From Eubacterium sp. (GTDB lineage Bacteria; Bacillota_A; Clostridia; Lachnospirales; Lachnospiraceae), in NCBI GenBank assembly GCA_024687845.1, contig JAILEL010000420.1, positions 1 through 14,655 of the forward strand: a stretch of 14,655 nt of DNA, in the 5' to 3' direction. The notes below the pieces were generated by a model. The model did not search any database. It was not told the origin of the DNA and saw only the letters and a list, made by a program, of their open reading frames with translations. A program made the position numbers and the translations under genes. Position 1 is the first letter of the stretch. Each line of letters starts with the position of its first letter. Positions 1-8,099 of the stretch are shown one piece after another.

Positions 1-2541
1 AGCAAGCTTCTTACTTCGATAATTATCGGAGACCAGCCTTTGCTTGAAGAAGTGAATTGTATGTTGGGAAATATAAAAACCATTGATCTGGGAAACTGTC
101 CTAACCTGAGCAAATTAACTGCAATGTTTAACAAATTAACAACATTAGATATCAGAGAATGTGACATCTTAAGAGAATTGACTAAGAAGGAACCGAAATT
201 AGAGAAAAACTCTACTTTTGGAGACTGGTATTTTTATAATGATGGTTATTATAAAGATATGTCAATCGATGCTTATGTAACTCTTGTTGCAAATGTTGAT
301 GGTGTAGTAATTAATGAAACGAATTTTCCTGATGCTAATTTCAGGGCGATAGTATCAGGCTCGGATATAGATACTGATTCTGATAAAGGATTCCTGAGCG
401 TTTCGGAGCTTAGAAATGTGACATTACTAAATCTTACTCCAAAGGACAAAAGTAAAAAGATCAAGAACTTAAAAGGAATAGAATACTTTTCCAGATTAAT
501 AACTCTTTGGGCAGGGCAAAATGACCTTACATATTCAAAAGACTCTCCTCTTTCATTTGCGGGTAACCCTATCCTTAGAGAACTCGACCTGGCTGACAGT
601 GAAAACCTTCAAAAGATAGATATTACACATAATCCGAATTTGAGTTATCTGAAAATAGAGAACACCGGAATTGATGGCTTGAACATAAGCCAAAATCCAG
701 ATCTTTACAAGCTCAGTGCATATGGCAGTAAAATAAATCTGCAAACCCTAGATATACGAAATAATCAGTATTTGATTGAAGCAGTTGTTTATGGAACAAA
801 AAAGGATATTGATTATCGTCATATTTACACATCTGCTTATAAAGCAACGGTTATTGTAAATGGAACGGCATATAATATACCGGATATCTATGTGGCAAAT
901 CTTGACGAGAAAACATTTCCTAATAAAGACTTCAGAGAATATCTTGCTCATGGATATGGAGAGACTAATAAGAACTGGCTTGACTGGAATCAGGATGGAA
1001 TTCTTACTAATAACGAGGCAGCCTCTGTAAAGAATCTGTTTTTTGAAGACTATGAAAGCACTCCTGGGGATAAAACTACACTTGAGGGTATATCATTATT
1101 CCAGAATCTTGAATATCTCAGCTGTTTCAATAATGGGATCACTGCCGCCGATTTAAATTCAAATAAAAAGTTAAAATATATTGATTTCGGAGGTAATAAT
1201 TTAACAAAACTTGATGTTTCGAAACTTTCGAAGCTTTCGGAATTGATAGTTACTAATAATACTGACCTGAAAGAACTGAACCTCCCGAATGAAACAAAAA
1301 ATCTGGTTAACTTAGAGTGTGGAATGTGTAATCTTTCGTCCCTTGATGTAACACCATATGGGAATCTGACAGAACTTAGTTGTTATCAAAATAATCTTGA
1401 TTCGATAGATGTTTCAAAGAATGGTTCACTAGAAGAGCTTTTCTGCTTTGGTAATAATCTAAAGTCTTTGGATGTTTCGAAGAATTATAAACTAAAAAAA
1501 CTTAGTTGTGGTTATAATGCTAATCTGACAACGATTGATCTTACAAAAAATCTGGCGCTTAAAGACCTTAATATTAGTAAAACTGGAATTAAGTCTATAA
1601 ATCTGGCAAGGAATGTCGAACTTACAAGCTTATATGCAGCAAATGGAGTATTGACAGGGTTAGATTTATCTAAGAATACAAAGCTGTGTAATCTGTTTTG
1701 TTATGGTAATCCAATAACTGAACTGGATATTAGTTCAGTACCTGCTCTTGTCGATACAGTAACTAATGGAACGAAGAAAACAGCACAGGATACAGAGACA
1801 GGGAACATTTATCTCATGTATTATAAAGGATCTTCGAGCAACCTTAGAGTTGATGAGACGGTTACAATATATACAAGTCCTAAGCCAAATAATAATCCGG
1901 AAAAGAACCCATCTGGTAATTCAGGAACTGAAAATGGAAAGCAGCCCAATACAACATCACCAGAAAAAGATAATGGTAAGAAGATAACAGGTGTTGGAAC
2001 TATTTCAGCAGATGGTAAGACTTTGACAGACGAATCAGGTAAGAAGTTTAAAACATCCGAGAAGCTGACTGCTACTGACCTTAAGCCTAATGCGAAGATT
2101 GCTGACAAGAAAAGTGGCGGAAAGTACAGAATTACCAAGATTGTAAAGGATAAAAAGACCGGCAAAGTAACAGGTGGAAATGTTGAATACATGGCACCTT
2201 ATAACAAAAACTGCAAGCTCATTTCAGCAACAGGAATTGTAAAGCTTGGTAGAGTTAAGTTCAAAGTAACAAGCATTGCATCAAACTGTGCTAAAGGATG
2301 TAAGAAGCTGACTAAGGTTATAATCGGTTCATATGTAACCAATATCGGCAAGAATGCATTTAGTGGATGCAGCAAGCTGAAGACCATTACTATCAAAGGA
2401 ACTAAGCTGAAGAAGGTCGGATCAAATGCATTCAAGGGAATCAACAAGAAGGCTACGATTAGCGTACCGAAAGCAAAGAAAAAAGCCTACACCAAGCTCC
2501 TGAAGGGTAAAGGTCAGGCAAAAACAGTTAAAATAAAATGA
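1..2541 (+). CDS. Secreted leucine-rich-repeat protein with BspA-like C-terminus, 5' truncated by window edge
   Basis: The reading frame is open from base 1 to a TGA at 2539-2541, so the true start and any signal peptide lie upstream; the TTG at 40 is not a credible start. The product is modular. LRR units of the type LxxLxCxxNNLxxLDVSKN appear, most clearly at about 1090-1760. Two modules each begin with a phenylalanine-proline motif (FPDANFR near 325, FPNKDFR near 916). Each is followed by an Asp-rich EF-hand-like loop (DTDSDKGFLS; DWNQDGILTNNE), then LRRs and a short Tyr-rich closing strand. A Pro/Asn/Lys linker (about 1875-1985) leads to a Lys-rich C-terminal region with two BspA-type repeats (IGKNAFSGC, VGSNAFKGI). 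No LPXTG signal or C-terminal membrane helix is seen. Family knowledge suggests an extracellular or surface protein in protein or glycan binding; the ligand is unknown. A terminator follows at once, so it ends its transcript. Confidence 0.85.
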   Translation, partial: SKLLTSIIIGDQPLLEEVNCMLGNIKTIDLGNCPNLSKLTAMFNKLTTLDIRECDILRELTKKEPKLEKNSTFGDWYFYNDGYYKDMSIDAYVTLVANVDGVVINETNFPDANFRAIVSGSDIDTDSDKGFLSVSELRNVTLLNLTPKDKSKKIKNLKGIEYFSRLITLWAGQNDLTYSKDSPLSFAGNPILRELDLADSENLQKIDITHNPNLSYLKIENTGIDGLNISQNPDLYKLSAYGSKINLQTLDIRNNQYLIEAVVYGTKKDIDYRHIYTSAYKATVIVNGTAYNIPDIYVANLDEKTFPNKDFREYLAHGYGETNKNWLDWNQDGILTNNEAASVKNLFFEDYESTPGDKTTLEGISLFQNLEYLSCFNNGITAADLNSNKKLKYIDFGGNNLTKLDVSKLSKLSELIVTNNTDLKELNLPNETKNLVNLECGMCNLSSLDVTPYGNLTELSCYQNNLDSIDVSKNGSLEELFCFGNNLKSLDVSKNYKLKKLSCGYNANLTTIDLTKNLALKDLNISKTGIKSINLARNVELTSLYAANGVLTGLDLSKNTKLCNLFCYGNPITELDISSVPALVDTVTNGTKKTAQDTETGNIYLMYYKGSSSNLRVDETVTIYTSPKPNNNPEKNPSGNSGTENGKQPNTTSPEKDNGKKITGVGTISADGKTLTDESGKKFKTSEKLTATDLKPNAKIADKKSGGKYRITKIVKDKKTGKVTGGNVEYMAPYNKNCKLISATGIVKLGRVKFKVTSIASNCAKGCKKLTKVIIGSYVTNIGKNAFSGCSKLKTITIKGTKLKKVGSNAFKGINKKATISVPKAKKKAYTKLLKGKGQAKTVKIK

Positions 2542-2568
2542 GTCAAAAGTGAAGGTGATTTTTGATTC

Positions 2569-2610
2569 GGGACACCCCCATTTTAGTTAAATGGGGGTGC
2601 CCTCTTTATT
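2569..2610 (+). terminator. Rho-independent terminator after the LRR gene
   Basis: A strong hairpin has its left arm at 2569-2583 (GGGaCACCCCCATTT, with one bulged A) and its right arm at 2589-2602 (AAATGGGGGTGCCC). The loop is five bases and a T-rich tail (TCTTTATT) follows. It starts 28 bases after the LRR stop codon and separates that gene from the zinc-ribbon gene. Confidence 0.9.
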
Positions 2611-2668
2611 ATACTGATAGAATGATTCCAGCTTTTTTATGAAGATAAAATACCAAAGGGGAATAATA

Positions 2669-4282
2669 ATGTCAGAAAATAGTGAGTTTATTAAAGAACA
2701 TAGATGTATAAACTGTGGCGGTACTCTTGCTTTTGTGCCGGAACAGGGTAAGCTTGTATGTACTTATTGCGGAGCGGCTTATGATGTTCCACAGGATGCC
2801 GATGCAAATGTGGCAGCAAATCCGGCTGCAAACTATGCTGCAGGACAGATAAACCAGGGATACATGACCCCGGGGATGACGAACCAAGGGTATGTGAATC
2901 CGGGAACACTGAACCAGGGAAACATGAACCCAAGTATGATGAATCAAGGATATGTGAATTCAGGAGCAGCGAATCAGGGATATGTGAACCCCGGTACCAT
3001 GAACCAGGGATACGTGAATCCAGGTATGACGAATCAGGGGTACACGGATGCAAATTCAGTAAACATGGGATATACAGCTCTGAACCCAGGGAATATGCCT
3101 CAGAACATGGTGCCACAGAACAACATGACAGCCATGCAGCAAACCAATATGGCGCAGCCCAATATGCAACAAGCCAATATGGCGCAACTTAATATGCAAC
3201 AAGCCAATATGGCGCAACCTAATATGCAGCAGTCCAATATGGCACAACCTAATATGCAGCAACCCAATATGAACCAATCTAACATGGTGTCTCAGAACAA
3301 CACAGCAACGAATGCTGCAAATCCAGAGACAGAAATTGGCGGCTTCGATTTTATGCAGTTTTTCGACAGTGCGAAAATTGAGGGTGGTGAGAATCTTCCG
3401 ATTTATCACTGTAAATCATGTGGCGCTGATGTTCTTGCAGCGGGCGAAGAGGCTGCGCTTACCTGCCCGTACTGTTCGAGCAACATAGTCCTTACGGACA
3501 AGCTGTCTGGAAATATTCGCCCCAATGGAATCATTCCTTTTAAAATTGCTAAAAAGGATTTAAAACAGCATTTGGATAATTTCTACAAGAATAAGAAGCT
3601 CCTTCCGAAGAACTTTTTTTCAGCTTCCCATATTGAGAAGGTTACCGGAGTATATGTTCCGTTCTGGTTATTTTCAGGAAATATATATGGTACCTGTGCT
3701 TATACGGGAAAAAATACTTCTACCACAGTAAGTGGAGACTATGAGGTTACTACCACTAAGATTTATGATGTGGTACGCGATACTTCAATTGGATTTTCAG
3801 GTATTCCGATAGATGCCAGTGATAAGATCGAAGACAAACTTATGGATTCTGTGCTGCCTTATGATATGTCTGAACTGAAGCCTTATCAGTCAGGATATCT
3901 GTCGGGATATACAGCAGATCGTTTTGATGTCCCTGGTAAATATTTGCAGACCCGAGCTGAACAGCTGATGAAGGAAACAACAAATGACATTGTAAAAAGT
4001 TCGGTCTCTGGTCAATATACTCAGATTACACCTAAATATAAGCACTTAAACGCTGGACAGATTGATGTCAAATATGTACTGCTTCCTATATATATGTTCA
4101 AGATTAAATATGCAAATAAGAAATATCAGTTCGCAGTAAATGGCCAGACTGGAAAGGTGGTAGGCAGTCTCCCAATCTCCAAAGGTGCATCAAGGGCTTA
4201 CTTCCTACTGCGTTTTGGAATAGTGGCAGGTGCGATAATGCTTGCCTCCCTAATATCATATTTAGTGGGAGGTGCATTCTAA
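2669..4282 (+). CDS. Double zinc-ribbon membrane-anchored protein with tandem Asn/Gln/Gly repeats
   Basis: The ATG at 2669 is chosen because AAAGGGG (2655-2661) sits 7 bases before it; the in-frame ATG at 2639 has no such site. The product is 537 aa. It begins with a zinc ribbon (C13-x2-C16 and C31-x2-C34). Residues 61-140 form about eight 10-residue repeats (NQGYVNPG type), and residues 159-205 form a second 10-residue array (NMQQANMAQP type). A second zinc ribbon follows (C248, C251, C266, C269), then a conserved-looking domain (about 285-505, GVYVPFWLFSG) and one C-terminal membrane helix (about 515-535). No N-terminal signal is seen, so the ribbons should be cytoplasmic in a tail-anchored protein. 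It overlaps the next gene by one base (TAATG), which suggests translational coupling and a shared complex with the TPM protein. Zinc binding is inferred from the cysteines; the biochemical role is unknown. Confidence 0.85.
   Translation: MSENSEFIKEHRCINCGGTLAFVPEQGKLVCTYCGAAYDVPQDADANVAANPAANYAAGQINQGYMTPGMTNQGYVNPGTLNQGNMNPSMMNQGYVNSGAANQGYVNPGTMNQGYVNPGMTNQGYTDANSVNMGYTALNPGNMPQNMVPQNNMTAMQQTNMAQPNMQQANMAQLNMQQANMAQPNMQQSNMAQPNMQQPNMNQSNMVSQNNTATNAANPETEIGGFDFMQFFDSAKIEGGENLPIYHCKSCGADVLAAGEEAALTCPYCSSNIVLTDKLSGNIRPNGIIPFKIAKKDLKQHLDNFYKNKKLLPKNFFSASHIEKVTGVYVPFWLFSGNIYGTCAYTGKNTSTTVSGDYEVTTTKIYDVVRDTSIGFSGIPIDASDKIEDKLMDSVLPYDMSELKPYQSGYLSGYTADRFDVPGKYLQTRAEQLMKETTNDIVKSSVSGQYTQITPKYKHLNAGQIDVKYVLLPIYMFKIKYANKKYQFAVNGQTGKVVGSLPISKGASRAYFLLRFGIVAGAIMLASLISYLVGGAF
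2849..3088 (+). repeat. Coding 30-bp minisatellite, about 8 units (NQGYVNPG type)
   Basis: Eight consecutive in-frame 30-bp units each encode a variant of x-N-Q-G-Y-V-N-P-G-x (for example INQGYMTPGM, TNQGYVNPGT, MNQGYVNPGM). The last two units are diverged. The unit length is a multiple of three, so copy-number change would keep the frame. The array lies between the two zinc ribbons and encodes a flexible linker. Confidence 0.85.
3143..3286 (+). repeat. Second coding 30-bp minisatellite, 4 full units plus a partial one (NMAQPNMQQ type)
   Basis: Units start at 3143, 3173, 3203, 3233 and 3263 (the last partial). Each encodes a variant of x-NMAQP-NMQQ and has an internal 15-bp pseudo-period (AATATG twice per unit). 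The nucleotide sequences are almost identical between units 1-4, so this array looks younger than the first one in the same gene. Confidence 0.88.
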
Positions 4283-6318
4283 TGAATATGAGATTATATA
4301 TGAAGAAATGTGGCAGATCTGTTATGGCAGTGCTTCTTCTGTTTACAATCGTACTTGGAACATTTTCCTCCACTGTATATGCCCAGGGTGAATGGAGAGA
4401 AGATATCTACCGTGTTTACATGAGTAGCAGCCAGCTTAGTGATGCTGAAAGAGATTCTTTAGATGAACTTGCCTGTGATTTTGTTGCTACATGGAAGCTG
4501 GATATGGTCCTGATGGTTATCGGTAAGGATGACTATTCGGATGAACTGGGTGAAACCGGGCTGGGCTTTTATGATCATAATGAATTCGGATATGGTGAGA
4601 ATCATGATGGAGTAGTTGCCTGCTTTGATGAAGACAACATGAAAATAGCTCTTCGTACTGTTGGCCGCGCGAAGAACATCTTTCCTCAAAGCTTTATCGA
4701 TCACTACGAGGATTACCTTCCGACCTTGCATGAAAAATACGGTGATTATGGTGTTCTATATGGGGCGTATTATTCAATGAATGATTATCTGCTGGATAAT
4801 TATGGAACTGAAACTGATGCTGCAATGATTACCGGCAAAGCAACGGGTGAGCTGGAAAATGGCTCTGATAATGCTGATATTAACGAGACAAACAGTGATA
4901 TAACTGACGCTCTTAAAGAGGATGATTCCGTAAATCCTTCCGAATCAGGAGGTAATGACAATAGTTCGGAGAATGATAGTACATCCCAGGACCGTTCACT
5001 CCAGGATAGTGCAGCTTTTGATTTTGAAAGAAATGAATATGGACTACCGATAAGATATTCCTCAGATGATAAACCATGCTGGTATCCTGATAATGTAGAT
5101 TCATTTGTAGAATATCATGATAGTGAGATTCCTCGTGTGGTTGATATAGCAGATATATTTACACCAGAAGAGGAGCAGGCTCTGACTGACAAAATCTCTT
5201 CCGTAACTAAAGAAACCGGAAAGGATGTTGTAATCTTTACAGATACTCAGACCTATGGCTTTACAAGAGAGATCTACTGCTACGACTTTTATGATTTCTG
5301 TGGATATGGTCTAGGAGATAAATACGATGGAATGTGCCTTTTTGTATGCATGGATCCGAACAACCGTGGCTGGGTGGCCAGTGCAACGGGTGTAGTGGAA
5401 GATATGTATACTGAGAAGATTGCAAATGAAATGGATGATGAACTCTTTCCATATATGAAGGCTGGAAATTACGGAGAGGGTGTTCTTGACTGGGTTGGAA
5501 ATCTGTACAACCTGTATACAAGAGGTGTTCCTTTCTATGCAGAGTGGATTCCTGAGGACAAAAGCTCCTTTGTCAGAACAAATAATCCAAATAGTCCGAG
5601 AATATATGATTCGGCAGATATTTTTTCCGAAAACGAAGAAAAAGCGCTTCAGGAAAGGGCGGAAAGCATCACAAATGACTATGGAGTAGACGTAGTAGTT
5701 CATACTACGAGACATACCTATGATATGAGTGATGAAGAGTATGCAGATGCATTTTATCAGTATAATGGCTATGGAATTGGTGAGAATTATGATGGTTTGC
5801 TGCTTACAATCTGCGTAGCGGATACTAACAGGACAGTTGTACGTGCTTATGGAAAAGGAAATGACAAGCTGACCAAGGTTAACTATGACCGTATATTTAA
5901 CCAGTCTGACATAAAAATATATGAATCAGAATATGTGAGTGCTACGAATATTTTCTTAACAAATGTACGTCATATGCTAAAAACCGGCCGAGTTAACAAG
6001 ACACTTCTTTCCTGGCTGGGAAGACTGATAATTGCTATTATAGCTGGCTGGATAGTGGGAGGAATCTCTCTTAGCAGAGCAAAATCAAATATGAAGACTG
6101 TTACGGCGGCAGTTGGTGCAACCTCTTATCTGAATGGAAATAAAAGCATTGTACCAGTTAGCGATACATATGTAACACAGCATGTGACGAAGAGGAAGAT
6201 TGTTCGCTCATCCAGAAGTAGTTCGTCAGGTTCAAGCAGCTCGAGCAGGTCAAGCTATTCAAGCCATTCCTCAGGCTCATCAGGCCGAAGCCATACCAGC
6301 TCAAGCCGGAATTTCTAA
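4282..6318 (+). CDS. Secreted, membrane-tethered protein with three TPM-like domains
   Basis: The product is 678 aa. GGGAGG (4267-4272) precedes the ATG, which shares its A with the previous stop. A signal peptide is visible (hydrophobic residues about 13-28, likely cleavage after VYA at 32-34). Three TPM-type regions (Pfam TPM_phosphatase, YgcG-like) can be read. A diverged one spans about 45-172 (YGENHDGVV). The second spans about 284-412 (VVDIADIFTPEEE..., then YGLGDKYDGM). The third spans about 439-565 (IYDSADIFSENEE..., then YGIGENYDGLLL). An acidic Asn/Ser linker (about 190-245) joins the first two. A membrane helix (about 577-597) follows, then a cytoplasmic tail ending in a Ser/Arg/Gly-rich stretch (about 642-676), as in YgcG-like proteins. 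The TPM domains should face outward. Proposed TPM roles include phosphatase activity and assembly or repair of membrane complexes; which applies here is unknown. It is probably the partner of the coupled zinc-ribbon protein. Confidence 0.85.
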   Translation: MNMRLYMKKCGRSVMAVLLLFTIVLGTFSSTVYAQGEWREDIYRVYMSSSQLSDAERDSLDELACDFVATWKLDMVLMVIGKDDYSDELGETGLGFYDHNEFGYGENHDGVVACFDEDNMKIALRTVGRAKNIFPQSFIDHYEDYLPTLHEKYGDYGVLYGAYYSMNDYLLDNYGTETDAAMITGKATGELENGSDNADINETNSDITDALKEDDSVNPSESGGNDNSSENDSTSQDRSLQDSAAFDFERNEYGLPIRYSSDDKPCWYPDNVDSFVEYHDSEIPRVVDIADIFTPEEEQALTDKISSVTKETGKDVVIFTDTQTYGFTREIYCYDFYDFCGYGLGDKYDGMCLFVCMDPNNRGWVASATGVVEDMYTEKIANEMDDELFPYMKAGNYGEGVLDWVGNLYNLYTRGVPFYAEWIPEDKSSFVRTNNPNSPRIYDSADIFSENEEKALQERAESITNDYGVDVVVHTTRHTYDMSDEEYADAFYQYNGYGIGENYDGLLLTICVADTNRTVVRAYGKGNDKLTKVNYDRIFNQSDIKIYESEYVSATNIFLTNVRHMLKTGRVNKTLLSWLGRLIIAIIAGWIVGGISLSRAKSNMKTVTAAVGATSYLNGNKSIVPVSDTYVTQHVTKRKIVRSSRSSSSGSSSSSRSSYSSHSSGSSGRSHTSSSRNF

Positions 6319-6363
6319 GCTGATTGTTACAATCAAAAACATTTAAATGAATATTGAGGTAAG

Positions 6364-6390
6364 AAAAAACGCTCTTCGGAGCGTTTTTTT
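6364..6390 (+). terminator. Rho-independent terminator with UUCG loop
   Basis: The stem CGCTC / GAGCG (6370-6374 and 6379-6383) closes a TTCG tetraloop. It is flanked by six A (6364-6369) and seven T (6384-6390), which extend the stem and supply the U-tract. It lies 46 bases after the TPM-protein stop. The symmetric A and T runs could also allow some termination in the other direction. Confidence 0.92.
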
Positions 6391-6435
6391 GTACTCTGGA
6401 CTACGATTTTATGACGCTAAGAGTTTTAAATATAA

Positions 6436-6456
6436 ATTCATTGAATTTAAATTCAA
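6436..6456. promoter_or_regulatory. Upstream operator candidate: nested TGAAT dyads
   Basis: Two perfect inverted repeats overlap here. ATTCA-T-TGAAT occupies 6436-6446, and the fully palindromic TTGAATTTAAATTCAA occupies 6441-6456. The block ends 7 bases upstream of the -35 box. The same 6-4-6 architecture recurs 50 bases downstream over the -10 region. It is probably a site for the TetR regulator encoded at 8100-8669, an inference from proximity and dyad symmetry. Confidence 0.6.
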
Positions 6457-6463
6457 AAAAGTG

Positions 6464-6492
6464 TTGACAAAGTATTTTGGGAGTGATATATT
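6464..6492 (+). promoter_or_regulatory. Sigma-A-type promoter for the oxidoreductase-tetR unit
   Basis: A perfect -35 TTGACA (6464-6469), a 17-base spacer and a -10 TATATT (6487-6492, five of six consensus bases) are present. An extended -10 TG stands at 6484-6485. The expected transcription start is near 6499, giving a leader of about 84 bases. The -10 box overlaps a dyad at 6491-6506, so binding there should block polymerase. Confidence 0.8.
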
Positions 6493-6526
6493 GAATGCAG
6501 ATTCAACGAACAAGTATTCAATGAAT
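6491..6526. promoter_or_regulatory. Downstream operator candidate overlapping -10 and start site
   Basis: TTGAATGCAGATTCAA (6491-6506) is a perfect 6-4-6 dyad with the same half-sites and spacing as 6441-6456; the two centres are 50 bases apart, close to five helical turns. A second perfect dyad, ATTCAATGAAT (6516-6526), is the exact reverse complement of 6436-6446. A degenerate copy, ATTCAACGAAC (6501-6511), lies 15 bases upstream of it. The position over the -10 and start site fits repression. Confidence 0.6.
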
Positions 6527-6582
6527 TAAAAATATAATCAAATTACAGAATAAAAAATAATAAAAAGTGGAGGATATTTAAA

Positions 6583-8085
6583 ATGGCAAAGAGTGCAAAT
6601 TCAAATGAAAAGGTTGTTATTATCGGTGGAGGAATCGCAGGATTAACTGCTGGAATATATGCTCGTATGGCAGGATTTGATGCAGTAATTTATGAGAAAA
6701 ATGCTATCCCAGGTGGTGAGTGCATCGGATGGAACAGGAAAGGCTATCATATAGATAATTGCATTCACTGGCTCACAGGAACAAAGAAGGGTACAGAGCT
6801 TTATGATGTATGGAAGGCTACAGGAGCTCTTTCAGATGACACAGAGTATGCTAAGATAGATTCATTTTATTCAACAACTTATGAAGGACGTACCGCTACT
6901 CTCTGGAATGATCTCAAGCGTACAGAGCGAGAGCTCATTGAAATATCTCCAGAAGATGAAGAAGAGATAAAAAAATTCATTCAGTATACAGAGTATTCAA
7001 AGCAGTGCCAGATTCCTGCTAAGAAGCCTATGGAAATGTGGAGTGTGAAGGATTACATCGAAATGGGAAAGAACATGGCAGATTTCCCTAAGGTTATGAA
7101 GGAATTTGGAAGCCTTTCACTTGAGGATTACAGTAAGAGATTTAAGTCCCCACTTCTTCAGAGACTTATGTGTGATTATCTTCCAAAGCAGTATACAACA
7201 TATTCATTCCTTGTATCATATGCAACTATGGCTGATGGAAATGGTGGTATTCCTATGGGAGCTTCACTTCAGATGTCACTTCGTATGGAGAAAAGATTTA
7301 AGGAATTAGGCGGAAACATATGTTATAATACAAGCATTGATGAGATTGTAATAGAGAAGAAGAATGCAACAGGTATTAAACTTGAAGATGGTACATTTAT
7401 CAAGGCTGATTATGTTATACCTACAGTAGATGTTCATTTACTTTTCAATAAATTTCTCCCAAAGAGCTATATGCCAAAGGAACTTGCTGTAGCTTATGAT
7501 TCACCATCAGTTTATCCTACATGCAGTGGATTCCAGATTGCATTCGCAGTAAGTGAGGAGTATTCAAGAGGAGAAACAGTATTTATCGATGTTGATCCTA
7601 TAAAGGTTGGAAGCAATACATTTGAAAGAATGTATGTTAAGGCTTATGGCTATGATCCAATATTTGTAAAGGATGGTAAGCAGGTTATCCAGACTTGCAT
7701 ATCTCAGTTCGATGAGGACTTTGAGTACTGGAAGAGCCTTTCAAAGGATGAGTATGAAAAGGTTAAGGCTGAGCTGGTTGCAGAGGTTGAGAAGAGAATA
7801 GTAAAAGCATTTCCTGAACTTGAAGGGGATCTTGAGTTTTTAGATGCATGGACTCCTATTACATATGAGAGATATATGAATGCTTATCATGGAAGCTACA
7901 TGAGCTTTATTGTTACAGCAGGTGGCAAGCAGATCAAAATGAAGGGAAAGCTTAAGGGTATAAAGAACCTTTACGTGGCAGGTCAGTGGACTAACTCTCC
8001 AGGAGGACTTCCGGTTGCAGCTACAAGTGGTAAGTTTGCAGTACAGAGAATACTTAAGGATCAGAAGAGAAGTATAGACTTATAA
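6583..8085 (+). CDS. FAD-dependent oxidoreductase, phytoene-desaturase/CrtI-like (COG1233 type)
   Basis: The product is 500 aa. GTGGAGG (about 6567-6573) precedes the ATG. The N-terminus carries a Rossmann dinucleotide-binding motif (VVIIGGGIAGLTAG, residues 11-24) with an acidic residue for the ribose (E38). A family-typical stretch follows (PGGECIGW...GYHIDNCIHWLTG, about 43-66). The C-terminus has the second FAD-contact motif (LYVAGQWTNSPGGLPVA, about 464-480). No signal peptide or membrane helix is seen, so it is probably cytoplasmic or peripheral. Relatives desaturate, saturate or isomerise hydrophobic polyene or lipid-like substrates. No carotenoid synthesis gene is nearby, so a carotenoid role is not supported and the substrate is unknown. 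The tetR gene starts 14 bases after its stop, with that gene's ribosome site overlapping this stop codon. Codons look more biased (AAG, ACA, GGA, CTT) than in neighbouring genes, which may mean high expression; this is an impression, not a count. Confidence 0.85.
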   Translation: MAKSANSNEKVVIIGGGIAGLTAGIYARMAGFDAVIYEKNAIPGGECIGWNRKGYHIDNCIHWLTGTKKGTELYDVWKATGALSDDTEYAKIDSFYSTTYEGRTATLWNDLKRTERELIEISPEDEEEIKKFIQYTEYSKQCQIPAKKPMEMWSVKDYIEMGKNMADFPKVMKEFGSLSLEDYSKRFKSPLLQRLMCDYLPKQYTTYSFLVSYATMADGNGGIPMGASLQMSLRMEKRFKELGGNICYNTSIDEIVIEKKNATGIKLEDGTFIKADYVIPTVDVHLLFNKFLPKSYMPKELAVAYDSPSVYPTCSGFQIAFAVSEEYSRGETVFIDVDPIKVGSNTFERMYVKAYGYDPIFVKDGKQVIQTCISQFDEDFEYWKSLSKDEYEKVKAELVAEVEKRIVKAFPELEGDLEFLDAWTPITYERYMNAYHGSYMSFIVTAGGKQIKMKGKLKGIKNLYVAGQWTNSPGGLPVAATSGKFAVQRILKDQKRSIDL

Positions 8086-8099
8086 GGAGCTGATTGACT

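Noticed and set aside
1821..2192. 123-aa minus-strand reading frame
   Set aside because: It lies fully inside the LRR gene, opposite its Pro/Asn/Lys linker and C-terminal region, and has no ribosome site or recognisable domain.
2849..3286. Regular 30-bp repeats that might suggest a CRISPR array
   Set aside because: Units are directly adjacent with no unique spacers, have no palindromic repeat, and stay in frame within a long coding sequence.
2672..3409. Several long minus-strand reading frames across the repeat region
   Set aside because: They are by-products of the 30-bp repeats of the plus-strand gene, with repetitive Cys/Ile/Leu products and no credible start sites.
6347..6529. Possible 60-aa plus-strand gene
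   Set aside because: It runs through the terminator at 6364-6390 and the promoter and operators at 6436-6526, and the product has no recognisable features.
6583..8085. Carotenoid biosynthesis locus
   Set aside because: Only superfamily similarity to phytoene desaturase is seen, with no phytoene synthase or prenyltransferase in the window.
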